From positions 145,347 through 209,346 of the forward strand of contig NZ_VTQH01000001.1 of assembly GCF_008763945.1 (NCBI RefSeq): a DNA stretch of 64,000 nt, written 5' to 3'. This stretch comes from Microbacterium testaceum StLB037. GTDB lineage: Bacteria > Actinomycetota > Actinomycetes > Actinomycetales > Microbacteriaceae. Positions 25,783 to 33,540 of the stretch are shown here, piece after piece; position 1 is the stretch's first letter; each line of letters begins with the position of its first letter. Position numbers and translations under genes: made by a program. The notes beneath the pieces are model-generated. The model ran no database searches, was not told the origin of the DNA, and saw only the letters and a list, made by a program, of their open reading frames with translations.

Positions 25783-26106
25783 CTACCGGGTGGATTGGAG
25801 GGTGAGCCCGTCCGGGCTGCTGGCCTCGTGCATCATCTGCTCGACCAATTCCGTGTCGATGGATGGTTGCCGGCCGCCGAAGAACTGCATGACTATGGGA
25901 GTCGCGGGGTCGAGCCATAGACTCAGCGTGCCGTGGTCGGGATGCGGAGCCTGCAGCATGAACGACTCGCTACGGCGGAGCTTGTTCATGATGACGATGC
26001 GCAGCTGCGACAGGACACGGTCATCGACGTCATCGCCCGGACTGACTCGACTGCCTACGTCACCGTCCCCTCGCCCATGTGCTCCGAGGTGCTTGTCGAC
26101 ATCCAT
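25783..26106 (-). CDS. Small Microbacteriaceae protein (DUF7882-like), possibly 5'-frameshifted
   Basis: The frame encodes DDRVLSQLRIVIMNKLRRSE, then LWLDPATPIVMQFFGGRQPS and MMHEASSPDGL, and is a paralogue of the 107-residue protein at 27096 (same LRR, W-hP and hhFhGGR positions). The first ~20 residues of this frame do not match the family start, whereas another frame gives ATG GGC GAG GGG ACG GTG ACG before a TAG. One missing base near 26060 would restore a normal N-terminus, so this copy may be inactive. The name DUF7882 is from memory of similar small proteins and is not certain. Confidence 0.5.
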   Translation of the reverse strand: MDVDKHLGAHGRGDGDVGSRVSPGDDVDDRVLSQLRIVIMNKLRRSESFMLQAPHPDHGTLSLWLDPATPIVMQFFGGRQPSIDTELVEQMMHEASSPDGLTLQSTR

Positions 26107-26233
26107 GAAGTAGCGAACCGTCCTCTTGCTCCCGATGAGTTACTCGCTTTGGCGGAGGAGCTGGCGGAAGTCGGTCAGCTGGCCGCATACCTTGCAGGGC
26201 GTGCGCCGACTCTGTCGACGATGTGACGTGGTG

Positions 26234-26638
26234 CTACGGTCGCCATGTCTCTACGAATGCTGCAAGGTCTGCACTTGTGGGCACGTTCACCCACAAGCGG
26301 GTGCCGGCTGAGCGTGTTCCGGTCCCGTTGGTGATGGCGGCGCCGCCGAGGAGCTTCAAGGACGGGATGACCTGGTTCGACACAGCTGTGGACAGAAGAC
26401 CTAGAAGGCGCCCGTTCACGTAGACCGCGACACTGAGGGTGCCCTCCTTGCTGGTCGGCATCACACGCAGCACATACATGCGGTGACGGTTGTGTCGCCG
26501 TTCCTGGTCGTTGACCAGATATTGCGTGCCGGTGACAGCGACGCTACGAGCTGGCAGGTGGCGTAGATCTGGCAAGGTTCTGTGGCGGCTGGCATGCCCC
26601 GTCAGTCCGTGAAGAAGTTCTTCCCAAAACCTGTGCAT
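26234..26638 (-). CDS. Hypothetical protein, family A copy 1
   Basis: 134 residues starting MHRFWEELLHGLTGHASR. It is clearly homologous over its full length to the protein at 30840-31253: shared FWEELLH, LPARSVAVTGTQYLVND, MYVLRV, LSVAVYVNGRLLGLL, GGAAITNGTGTRS and GTRLWVNVP. The pattern suggests a compact alpha/beta domain with a binding surface (GTQYLVND); no enzyme motif is visible. Present twice in this accessory region in neighbourhoods that also share other small genes. Confidence 0.6.
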   Translation of the reverse strand: MHRFWEELLHGLTGHASRHRTLPDLRHLPARSVAVTGTQYLVNDQERRHNRHRMYVLRVMPTSKEGTLSVAVYVNGRLLGLLSTAVSNQVIPSLKLLGGAAITNGTGTRSAGTRLWVNVPTSADLAAFVETWRP

Positions 26639-26727
26639 TTTGCACCTCGCAGGTTCGCAATCAGTGCTCGCCTAGCCGGTGCTAAGAAAGGTCCACGGTC
26701 ATCGCCCGTCAGGCGTAGAGTCCGACC

Positions 26728-26892
26728 ATGTGGACCGTACTCATTATCCTCCTCGTTGCGTGGGCGGTGCTGTCGGTCGTCGGATTCGCGTTCGAGGGCC
26801 TGCTGTGGCTGGGCATCATCGGCATCGTGCTGTTCATCGGCACACTCATTTTCGGAGTCTTCGGCAGCCTAAGGGGCCGGCGAAGTTCCTGA
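26728..26892 (+). CDS. 54-residue hydrophobic protein, copy 1
   Basis: Two membrane helices: MWTVLIILLVAWAVLSVVGF, then FEGLLWLGIIGIVLFIGTLI, followed by a basic tail GRRSS. A protein of identical length with the same FEGLLWLGI core is encoded at 31872-32036. Conservation of a small two-helix protein in two copies argues that both are real genes. Function unknown. Confidence 0.7.
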   Translation: MWTVLIILLVAWAVLSVVGFAFEGLLWLGIIGIVLFIGTLIFGVFGSLRGRRSS

Positions 26893-27095
26893 GCACTCGC
26901 CCTCTCACTGCTGCCCCGACGACGTAGCGCAAGAACAGTTCCCACGTCACGCATCGACTCGAGACGGAACACTACGAGAGTCCCGGACGCGCTTGCTTGG
27001 ACACAGCGGCTGATGAGTGGTGTCATCTCGGCAGCTGACAATCGTCGCCCGGAGATCGCACGCCGCCCGCCACTACGCCCTGAGAAGAAGGTGTT

Positions 27096-27419
27096 GTGGG
27101 CAAGTTCATCTACGGTGTCGGAATCAGCGCGGACTTCGAATACCGCCTCCTCGCGCACCTGCAAGTGGTTGTCGGCAACAAGCTACGGCGAGGCGAACCG
27201 TTCTACCTCTCCTGGCGAGGCGACCAGAGCACCGGCGGCGGCCGCACCAGCGTCTGGGTGCACCAAGGCGCGTCCATGGTCTTCAAATTCCACGGTGGTC
27301 GGCCCCCCGCGCTCAACCGAGCCTGGCTGGAAGCGCTGATGCACACCGCCAACTCCAACACCGGGCTGCATGTCGTCCCCGAACCCGCACCCGACACAGC
27401 CCCCGACTCCATGATCTGA
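27096..27419 (+). CDS. Small Microbacteriaceae protein (DUF7882-like)
   Basis: 107 residues from the GTG at 27096 (GKFIYGVGISADFEYRLLAH), with gagaagaagg upstream. Features are LQVVVGNKLRRGEPFYLSW, GRTSVWVHQGASMVFKFHGG and a C-terminal HVVPEPAPDT tail. Such proteins are common and often multicopy in Microbacteriaceae, sometimes mislabelled as ATP-dependent DNA ligase; no ligase motif exists here. Function unknown. A related, possibly broken copy is at 25783. Confidence 0.65.
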   Translation: MGKFIYGVGISADFEYRLLAHLQVVVGNKLRRGEPFYLSWRGDQSTGGGRTSVWVHQGASMVFKFHGGRPPALNRAWLEALMHTANSNTGLHVVPEPAPDTAPDSMI

Positions 27420-27484
27420 GGCACGAAACGCCGCCGAGCGCAACCAGGTCCCTGTAACCGGCTGAGCCCTTCTACGGTCGCCCG

Positions 27485-27781
27485 ATGCACATGATCACTC
27501 GAGCCAGCATCGCTGTGGACAACACCGTGCACATCCTGTCCATCGACACCGACGTCAGGGAGATCAAACGCCTGATCATCGACGCCGTGCACCGAGGCGG
27601 CGACTTCGTCGACATGACCACCGCGGGCAACCGCACCATCAGCGTCCTGATCACCCCGACAACACAAGCGACACTCGCGACCGAAGACGTTCTCGTCGAC
27701 TTCGGCCAGAACGAACGCGCGACAGCCGCGTACGACGAGGACTACGACCAAACAGACGAAGGCAACTGGCGCCACCAATAG
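27485..27781 (+). CDS. Hypothetical protein, family D copy 1
   Basis: 98 residues. HILSIDTDVREIKRLIIDAV and GGDFVDMTTAGNRTISVLIT align with the protein at 32897-33205 (LKAAIRNAV, GADFVDVTLDTGSRIGIFAT). The acidic C-terminus (DEDYDQTDEGNW) is unlike the other copy. A helix followed by a small beta sheet is likely. It lies 65 bp after the DUF7882-like gene on the same strand and may be co-transcribed. Function unknown. Confidence 0.6.
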   Translation: MHMITRASIAVDNTVHILSIDTDVREIKRLIIDAVHRGGDFVDMTTAGNRTISVLITPTTQATLATEDVLVDFGQNERATAAYDEDYDQTDEGNWRHQ

Positions 27782-27799
27782 CAGCCGCTCAGGCGAGCG

Positions 27800-28434
27800 C
27801 TACGACCGCCACGCCCAGGCCGCATCCTCGGCGTCGCGGAGCACCACGCCAAGGCCGCCTGCCCACCAACGCGACATGTGACTCGGTTCCCGCCGAACCT
27901 CGACGTTGAGCCACTGTGCCCACGTCCACGGATCGTCCACACCGCTTTGCAGGAGCGTCAGCACCGCGCAGAGGTCAGGATGACGTGGCCATCCCGGACC
28001 TGGAACGCAAGGAATATGTCTTTGCCGTCCGCGGTAGGCAAGCGCAGCACGGCGAGGTCGTCTGCCGCCTCCGCATTCTCGGTGGGCGAGACCCCGAGCA
28101 CCCGGCCGAGGCTGTCAGCGGTGTATCAAGGACCGACGATTTTCGCCCACGGGCTCTTATCCTCTTCGGTGCCGTTCGCCGTCTTTGACGGCGCGTTCTT
28201 GCCGTAGGCGCAACCGGTCATTGCGGCCCACTCTCGGCGCAGGTCCTCGAGGTAGTTCGTTGGATAGATGCCGGCGAACTCCTCGGCGATGGCCTCCACG
28301 CGCTCATGTCGCGCACCCAGACGTTCACCGTCGTCGGCGGCGCGCTTCGGCCGACGCTCCGGTAGCCGTTCTGGGGAGGTCACGCCCACCACCACCGTGC
28401 GTGATAAGCCTCGTGTATCGGTGGCGCCTCGCAA
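27800..28434 (-). pseudogene. Decayed MbcA/Xre-like antitoxin gene
   Basis: A broken paralogue of the gene at 22645. From the 5' end (28434 side) one frame gives VEAIAEEFAGIYPTNYLEDL and DKSPWAKIVGP, then a TGA where copy 1 has Cys (GPCYT). Past the stop it continues as DDLAVLRLPTADGKDIFLAF and QVRDGHVI. A frame change then leads into DLCAVLTLLQSGVDDPWTWA, QWLNVEV and the end DAAWAWRS, stop at 27800. One nonsense and one frameshift mutation are therefore present. Confidence 0.7.
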
Positions 28435-28642
28435 ACCATCATGCGCGCCTCCGACCGTCAGCGCATGTCTTCGTGTTGCGGTTCACACCTCCGTTGTACG
28501 CGTGTGCCGCTCGCGCGGCAAGGCCTGAAGCGCCCATTCACCGGTGGTCAGATTGGCCCACCTGGAGCTGTACGCTCTCTGATCGCGGCAACCATAGTGG
28601 GATGGACTCGGTCGAGCCCTACGTCAGCTGCGTGGTGCGGGC

Positions 28643-28924
28643 TTGCTGGAAGCGGGTGAGGTGGCGGGTGAAGTTTCGTCGCCCCCGGCTCCAGCGACGT
28701 GCTTCGCCTCCTATCTTCGGGCTATAACGACGCACATTGGGGTCCACCTTGAACGAATCCCCATTCCTGGGCTGCTGGTGCGGTTATACGTGCGCGAGAG
28801 TGCTGACGCGCTGCGCGAGTGGGCCGAGTTCGGCATCTTCCCCTCGCCCAGCCGCCGCGGGTTCTATACGCTCGGCTCGCTTCGCCGGTGGAGCGCGCAG
28901 ATGTCAGCGTGGGAACTTCGGTAA
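28643..28924 (+). CDS. Possible small protein or remnant, unrecognised
   Basis: An open frame of 93 codons starting at a TTG, with no good ribosome-binding site. The last half (RLYVRESADALREWAEFGIF, then SRRGFYTLGSLRRWSAQMSA) looks like genuine protein and vaguely like a small DNA-binding helix-turn-helix. The first half is low in character. It may be the tail of a larger lost gene. The remaining sequence between 28435 and 29046 shows nothing else I can support. Confidence 0.3.
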   Translation: MLEAGEVAGEVSSPPAPATCFASYLRAITTHIGVHLERIPIPGLLVRLYVRESADALREWAEFGIFPSPSRRGFYTLGSLRRWSAQMSAWELR

Positions 28925-29046
28925 GTCGGCACGCCCGTAGCCTCCCAAGAAGTGCTGTTCGGTCGGCGTGACGTTCACGCCATCGCCTATCGCTGTTCCT
29001 GCGCCTGGCGCCGTCGTTCGGTCACCTGCAGCTCAGCCACGCGCGG

Positions 29047-29390
29047 TCAGCGCGTCGGCGTGTACACGTTCTCTGAGACCGCTGTGTACCCCGCCGGCGC
29101 GATGCCCGCGTCGGGCACGACGATGAACGTCCACGTCTGCCCGCTGATGGTGCCGGGTCCTGCTGCTCCTCCGCAGCTCGATGCCCAGTCGGTGTCGTCA
29201 ACGTGCACGAGCAAGCAGACGCCCGCGACGTCGTTTCCTCGGGCGAGCCAGAGGGACGCGCCCTCGTGCTCACCGGCGAAGCGAGCGGTCTCGAGGTCCA
29301 TCGAGCTGCGCGCGTAGTCGGGCAGGCTCGCGGGGAAATAGTCGGCGGGCGTCGTCTCCCGGTCGAAGATGGCGTACCACGCATGTCGCC
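29047..29390 (-). pseudogene. 5'-truncated hypothetical gene
   Basis: The frame RHAWYAIFDRETTPADYFPA, SLPDYARSS and MDLETARFAGEHEGASLWLA, then SCGGAAGPGTISGQTWTFIV and a stop at 29047, reads like the end of a real protein. A TGA closes the frame at about 29391 and no start codon precedes the well-formed part except the internal ATG at 29301. The N-terminus seems lost. Family unknown; the C-terminal half has the look of an extracellular beta domain. Confidence 0.5.
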
Positions 29391-29589
29391 TTCAGGGGGG
29401 ATGGTCCTCCAAGTGTCCGCCGAAGATGCTTCTTCGCGCGGCCCCCTCGCGATCATCTACCGCGCCGGATACTGTGTCGTTCGATCATTGACGGGTGAGG
29501 CGAGGAAGCGTTCGCAGCGGAGGGGCGGGACGTGCATATCGCGGGTCCTATCCCGCACCAGGGGCCGGCGCGGCCTCAGCCCGCGGCAC

Positions 29590-30696
29590 TCAGCTGCGGG
29601 CAGCCGCGGACGTCATGGGGCATTCGAACGGATCGCGCGCTGCGAGACCGACGCGGTTCAGGTATCGGATGACGATGCCGTAGGAGCTCCACAGGGTTGT
29701 TTCTACGTAGGGAACCTCCAAGGTGGCGCTGTGTTCTTTCACGATGGCGCGGGCGCGGCTGAGGTGCGGCCGGGGCATGTTGGGGAACAGGTGGTGTTCG
29801 ATCTGGTAGTTCAGGCCGCCCATGAGCCACGTGGCCCACCACCCGCCCGTGATGTTGCGCGAGGTCCGGACTTGTTTGCTGAAGAAGTCGAGCTTCGCGT
29901 TGGGGGCGATGACGGCCATGCCTTTGTGGTTCGGAGCGAAAGACGCCCCCATGTAGACGCCGAAGACGGCGAGCTGGACGCCGAGGAACGCGAAGGCCAT
30001 ACCCACGGGCAGGAAAAGGAACACCGGCGCGACGAAAACGGAGAAGCGGAGCGTGAGGATCCCGAGTTCGCTCCATCGTCCTTTCACCTCTCCCCGGGAG
30101 AGGAGGTGGCGCAGTGCGAGGAAGTGGAGATTCGCCCCCTCGAGGGTGAGCAGGGGGAAGAACAACCACCCCTGCCGTTGTGTGATCCACCGGCGGACGC
30201 CCCGAGACGCAGCGGCATCGGTGTCGAGGAACGACACGGTGTCGACGGCTATGTCGGGGTCTTTGCCGACACGGTTGGGATTGGCGTGGTGGCGGGTGTG
30301 CTTGGCGCCCCACCACGACATGCTGAGGCCGACGATGCCGTCGCCCAGCCAGAGGGCGAGTCGTTCATTCGCGGGTCCGGACCCGAGGATCTGTTTGTGC
30401 GCCGCCTCGTGGGCGAGGAAGGCGACCTGCGTGAAGAGGATGCCGAGTGCGGCGGCGATGAGGAGCTGGAACCAGCTGTGGCCGAGGAGCACGAACCCCG
30501 TGACGGCGGCGGCGAACCCGACGGCGACTGCGGCTCCTACGGCGGCGTAGAAACCTGTCGCGCGTGTCAGAAGCCCCGTTTCGCGGACGACTCGTGACAA
30601 GTCGGTGTAGGCCTTGGCCATCGGCGGGAAATCTGTTGTCCCCGCGTAGGTTTGTCGGATTGGCCCCAACCGGGATTTGGTTATCGGTGCGGACAT
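29590..30696 (-). CDS. Membrane fatty-acid desaturase
   Basis: 368 residues from the ATG at 30696, preceded by gagggg. The three histidine boxes of membrane di-iron desaturases are complete: HEAAHK, HTRHHANPN and QIEHHLFPNMPRPHL (the Q-x-x-HH form seen in acyl-lipid/acyl-CoA front-end desaturases). Hydrophobic pairs lie at about 45-100 and 210-260. It introduces a double bond into membrane fatty acids, typically in response to cold or for membrane fluidity. A decayed paralogue at 11329 sits in the chromosomal part, so this island-borne copy may have replaced it. Confidence 0.88.
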   Translation of the reverse strand: MSAPITKSRLGPIRQTYAGTTDFPPMAKAYTDLSRVVRETGLLTRATGFYAAVGAAVAVGFAAAVTGFVLLGHSWFQLLIAAALGILFTQVAFLAHEAAHKQILGSGPANERLALWLGDGIVGLSMSWWGAKHTRHHANPNRVGKDPDIAVDTVSFLDTDAAASRGVRRWITQRQGWLFFPLLTLEGANLHFLALRHLLSRGEVKGRWSELGILTLRFSVFVAPVFLFLPVGMAFAFLGVQLAVFGVYMGASFAPNHKGMAVIAPNAKLDFFSKQVRTSRNITGGWWATWLMGGLNYQIEHHLFPNMPRPHLSRARAIVKEHSATLEVPYVETTLWSSYGIVIRYLNRVGLAARDPFECPMTSAAARS

Positions 30697-30839
30697 TTTC
30701 GCCCCTCGGTATTCAGGTGACCGGCTGGTCGGATTCCAAGGGCGGTTGCCGCGGAGTGCCAGCAACGTTACTCAGGGAACATGTCGTCGGTCGCATATAT
30801 TCCGATATTCTCGAGAGATTCCGGCGGATGCGTCGCGGA

Positions 30840-31253
30840 TTATCGCGGTTTCTGCTGAGTCTGCCAATTGGCCGCGAAAGCGGTTACAGCGTCTGGGTCT
30901 GGAAGATCGACCCAGAGGCGGATACCGCCGGCTCGAGTGCCGGTGCCGTTGACGACGGCGGCGCCGCCCATCGTTGTCAGAGCTGCGGCGAGCGGTTCGA
31001 CGGCGCCTCGGGGCAGACGTCCCAGGTCGCGGCCGTTGGAGAACACCGCCACGGTGAGGAATCCGTTCGCATCCTCTTTGGTGCGCAGCACGTAAAGCCG
31101 GTTCTTGTCGTCGTGGCGTTCGCTGTCGTTGACGAGGTATTGCGTGCCGACCACCGCGACGCTGCGTGAGGGCAGTGCCCGCAGGTCGGGTAGTTGCCGG
31201 GGGCGGCTCGCCTTCCCCGACAGCGCGTGCAGCAGTTCTTCCCAGAACCTCAT
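30840..31253 (-). CDS. Hypothetical protein, family A copy 2
   Basis: 137 residues starting MRFWEELLHALSGKASRPRQ; homologous end to end with the protein at 26234 (SVAVVGTQYLVNDSE, LTVAVFSNGRDLGRLP, GGAAVVNGTGTRAGG, IRLWVDLPDPDAV). Roughly half of the positions look identical by eye, so the two copies diverged some time ago or arrived separately. No enzymatic motif. It is the first of a run of minus-strand small genes up to 33205. Confidence 0.6.
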   Translation of the reverse strand: MRFWEELLHALSGKASRPRQLPDLRALPSRSVAVVGTQYLVNDSERHDDKNRLYVLRTKEDANGFLTVAVFSNGRDLGRLPRGAVEPLAAALTTMGGAAVVNGTGTRAGGIRLWVDLPDPDAVTAFAANWQTQQKPR

Positions 31254-31307
31254 AGTGTCGACCGCCGTAGACCTGAGTGATCGCTCGAGTGATCCCTGCG
31301 TCGTGTC

Positions 31308-31766
31308 TCAGGTTGTTTCAGAGGAGGGACGAAACATGATGAGCGATGCTCGCGCCGCGAGGGCATCCGTTCTGGTGCCTTCGGCGGCGGCGGCGTCCTG
31401 AATCAGCTTCCGAGCCGCTTCTTGACTCTCCCGGACTTGCGTCGTGAGGTACGCCAGATGGTCAGCCAGAACAGTCGACAACCCCTGCTCGAGTTCGTCG
31501 AGGGTCGTGTTCCGGATTTCCAAACGACGGTCGGAGACCCGCAGGGTGACGGAGGGGAACCCGGCCGCGACCAGCGCCTCCTGCGTCTGGGCAGAGTGGA
31601 TCGCGAGGACCTCGTCTGGGGAAGGCCGCCGGGAGAAAACGGCGTCCACTTGATAATTCTCAGGCGCCTCAGGCGTGTCCAAAGTGGACGGTAGCGATCC
31701 GGGCAGAACCGCGGTCAACCCGAGCGGTTGGGGCTGCGTAGTGGATGTGGGGTTTGTCGATGACAC
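31308..31766 (-). CDS. Hypothetical protein with C-terminal coiled coil
   Basis: 152 residues from the GTG at 31766, chosen for the ggaag just upstream; an earlier start at 31844 is possible. The first half has a Pro/Thr-rich stretch then VDAVFSRRPSPDEVLAIHSA and VTLRVSDRRLEIRNTTLDEL. The second half is a long helix (LADHLAYLTTQVRESQEAAR, LIQDAAAAEG). It may be a small scaffolding or binding protein; no family recognised. Confidence 0.55.
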   Translation of the reverse strand: MSSTNPTSTTQPQPLGLTAVLPGSLPSTLDTPEAPENYQVDAVFSRRPSPDEVLAIHSAQTQEALVAAGFPSVTLRVSDRRLEIRNTTLDELEQGLSTVLADHLAYLTTQVRESQEAARKLIQDAAAAEGTRTDALAARASLIMFRPSSETT

Positions 31767-31871
31767 GTCTAACTCTTCCAGTAAGGCGACACGACCGAGC
31801 TCAATCCAGAAACAAGCGAGCGTTGCCGCAGCACTACAGACCATCGTCTCAAGGCTGAGATGACGGCATTT

Positions 31872-32036
31872 TCACAATGAGCGACGCTTGTTCCGCGATC
31901 TCACGACACCAAAGACAAAGGTTCCAACTAGGAGCACGATGCCGACGATGCCCAACCAGAGCAACCCCTCAAATGTGAAGCCCACGATTGTCAGGATTGC
32001 CCAGACGACGAGCAGAATTATCAACGTGAGCCACAT
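31872..32036 (-). CDS. 54-residue hydrophobic protein, copy 2
   Basis: MWLTLIILLVVWAILTIVGF then FEGLLWLGIVGIVLLVGTFV and a basic end RSRNKRRSL. Same length and core as the protein at 26728-26892, with more A/T-rich codons. The conservation of FEGLLWLGI in two copies with different codon use supports selection on the protein. A two-helix membrane peptide; role unknown. Confidence 0.7.
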   Translation of the reverse strand: MWLTLIILLVVWAILTIVGFTFEGLLWLGIVGIVLLVGTFVFGVVRSRNKRRSL

Positions 32037-32230
32037 ACTTGTGACTCTACGCTCGTTTCTCGTTTAACCGTGGGCAGAAACTCCTGCCTCTCGGAGAAGC
32101 CGGGGCCGCAGCCTAGAAGTGCATAAATCAAGGGTTTTTCATTGGCAGGCACTTCAGCGACCGTAAGTCAATGCCCCCATCGAGACGCCCGTGCGCGGTG
32201 CCCGCGGTGAGCATCCTCGCCCGAAGCTCA
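32037..32230. other. AT-richer intergenic stretch
   Basis: 194 bp, visibly richer in A/T than surroundings (aaatcaagggtttttcattg). No gene or clear hairpin seen; possible promoter for the minus-strand 54-residue protein gene. Confidence 0.3.
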
Positions 32231-32779
32231 CTAGCCACGCGTGCGCAGCGAACGCAAAAGCCCGGCGGCCGGGCGCTGCTGCTCACCCTGCTGGGCGGCG
32301 AGGACGATGAGGAGTCCGGTGAGGGCAGGCGCAATCCACTGACCGACACGCTGCTGCTTCTGGGCGGTCGCGAGAGCGGTCGACGAGGTGCCGGTGGGTT
32401 CGGTGACGCCTTCACCGCCCTCATCGGCGTGGCGAGCAATCTGAGCGCCGAGCAACCCGGCCCACACGCTGGCAGCGATGGCGAGCACCGTGGTGACGAG
32501 CTTGAGCGCGGTGTTGTGGCGGGCCTTGGGTTGACCGGCGAGTCGGGTCTTGTTGCCCAGGATCAGACCGACACCGCCGATACCGTGCACGATCATCGCG
32601 AGCAGCTGCACCGGTGCCCATCGCGCCCATCCGGCGGATGACAGTTTGAGCCGTTCTGTGGGGTCGGTGGCTTGGGCGGCGCCGCCGTTGAGGCCGACAG
32701 CGCCCATGAGCGTGCCTCCGAACCAGGCAGCCAATCCGAGGTCGTGCATGCTGCGGACGAGGGTGTTGCGAGTGGACAT
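32231..32779 (-). CDS. Membrane protein, unrecognised
   Basis: 182 residues from the ATG at 32779, preceded by gaaggtga. Three or four membrane helices: LGLAAWFGGTLMGAVGLNGG, QLLAMIVHGIGGVGLILGNK, LVTTVLAIAASVWAGLLGAQ and PALTGLLIVLAAQQG. A His in the second helix (MIVHGIGG) and a polar Thr-rich loop (TEPTGTSSTALATA) are noticeable. Similar proteins occur in actinobacteria, but I cannot assign a function. Confidence 0.65.
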   Translation of the reverse strand: MSTRNTLVRSMHDLGLAAWFGGTLMGAVGLNGGAAQATDPTERLKLSSAGWARWAPVQLLAMIVHGIGGVGLILGNKTRLAGQPKARHNTALKLVTTVLAIAASVWAGLLGAQIARHADEGGEGVTEPTGTSSTALATAQKQQRVGQWIAPALTGLLIVLAAQQGEQQRPAAGLLRSLRTRG

Positions 32780-32896
32780 GTCGTCACCTTCCGATGGGGG
32801 ACTCCGACCACACACCCCCAGAGCCAGGTACGCACGCGGGTTGCCTTCTGACGGAGATGATGCGTGCCACCGCGATACGACTCCGCCCGTCAGGGG

Positions 32897-33205
32897 TTAG
32901 ATGATGTCGAAGGAGGTGTCGATGTCGTATGTACCAGTGCAAGCCCCGGGACAGTCGAGGGCTTCCTGGTCGGCTGCGGTGCCGGCGCTCACCTTCTCAT
33001 TGTCGACGGTGATGGACATGACTGATGCGGTGGTGGCGAAAATGCCGATGCGGCTACCGGTGTCCAAGGTGACGTCGACGAAATCGGCTCCGGAGCGCAC
33101 CGCGTTTCTGATGGCGGCTTTCAGACCGTCGACGTGTTCCGTCGCGGCGAGAGGGTATGTCACATCGCCGACGGTGAGGAGCACCCGCCGGATCGTGTGT
33201 GACAT
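32897..33205 (-). CDS. Hypothetical protein, family D copy 2
   Basis: 102 residues starting MSHTIRRVLLTVGDVTYPLA. The middle (LKAAIRNAVRSGADFVDVTL, then GSRIGIFATTASVMSI) parallels the protein at 27485. The C-terminus carries two Cys in CPGACTG and an acidic end. Function unknown. The gene stands alone with 118 bp to the membrane-protein gene. Confidence 0.6.
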   Translation of the reverse strand: MSHTIRRVLLTVGDVTYPLAATEHVDGLKAAIRNAVRSGADFVDVTLDTGSRIGIFATTASVMSITVDNEKVSAGTAADQEALDCPGACTGTYDIDTSFDII

Positions 33206-33354
33206 AGCGGGGACCGTAACCCCGACGTCGCCTCACGCGTGCCCGCCTTGCGCTTCCGTGCCACCTGTGTCGGTCGAGGACGACACGCTGAGCTGTTTTG
33301 CGCAGGAGAACCACGAAAGGTAGTTGTGAAGCTACCCCGGACGCGGGCGAACTG

Positions 33355-33537
33355 CTACACGTTGGGGACTTCCTCCCCGGCGTCGTCGAGAATGTGGGTG
33401 TCGTCGCGAGCGACCGCGGCGCGCGTGGAGGCTTCGGTCGCCTGAGCTCGGTCGGCGAGGAACACGATTGCCCCGGCGACGATCACCGCGGCTCGGGCGG
33501 CGACGGTAACGAGGATAGGTTTCGAGAGCGTTTTCAT
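33355..33537 (-). pseudogene. N-terminal fragment of a DsbA/thioredoxin-like secreted protein
   Basis: 60 residues starting MKTLSKPILVTVAARAAVIV, an N-terminal signal anchor, then RDDTHILDDAGEEVPNV and a stop. In the DsbA-like proteins that accompany heavy-metal CDF/CmtR genes in actinobacteria, a similar RDDTHxLDDAG stretch is followed by the VEFLDFECEAC active site. Here the thioredoxin domain is missing. The gene is 3 bp after the CDF transporter on the same strand. The homology is from memory, so truncation is an inference; it could be a genuine small anchored protein. Confidence 0.5.
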
Positions 33538-33540
33538 AGG

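Noticed and set aside
27096..27419. ATP-dependent DNA ligase (a label sometimes given to such proteins)
   Set aside because: No KxDG or other nucleotidyltransferase motif; only 107 residues.
29203..30597. 464-codon plus-strand frame opposite the desaturase
   Set aside because: Antisense of the desaturase with all three histidine boxes on the minus strand.
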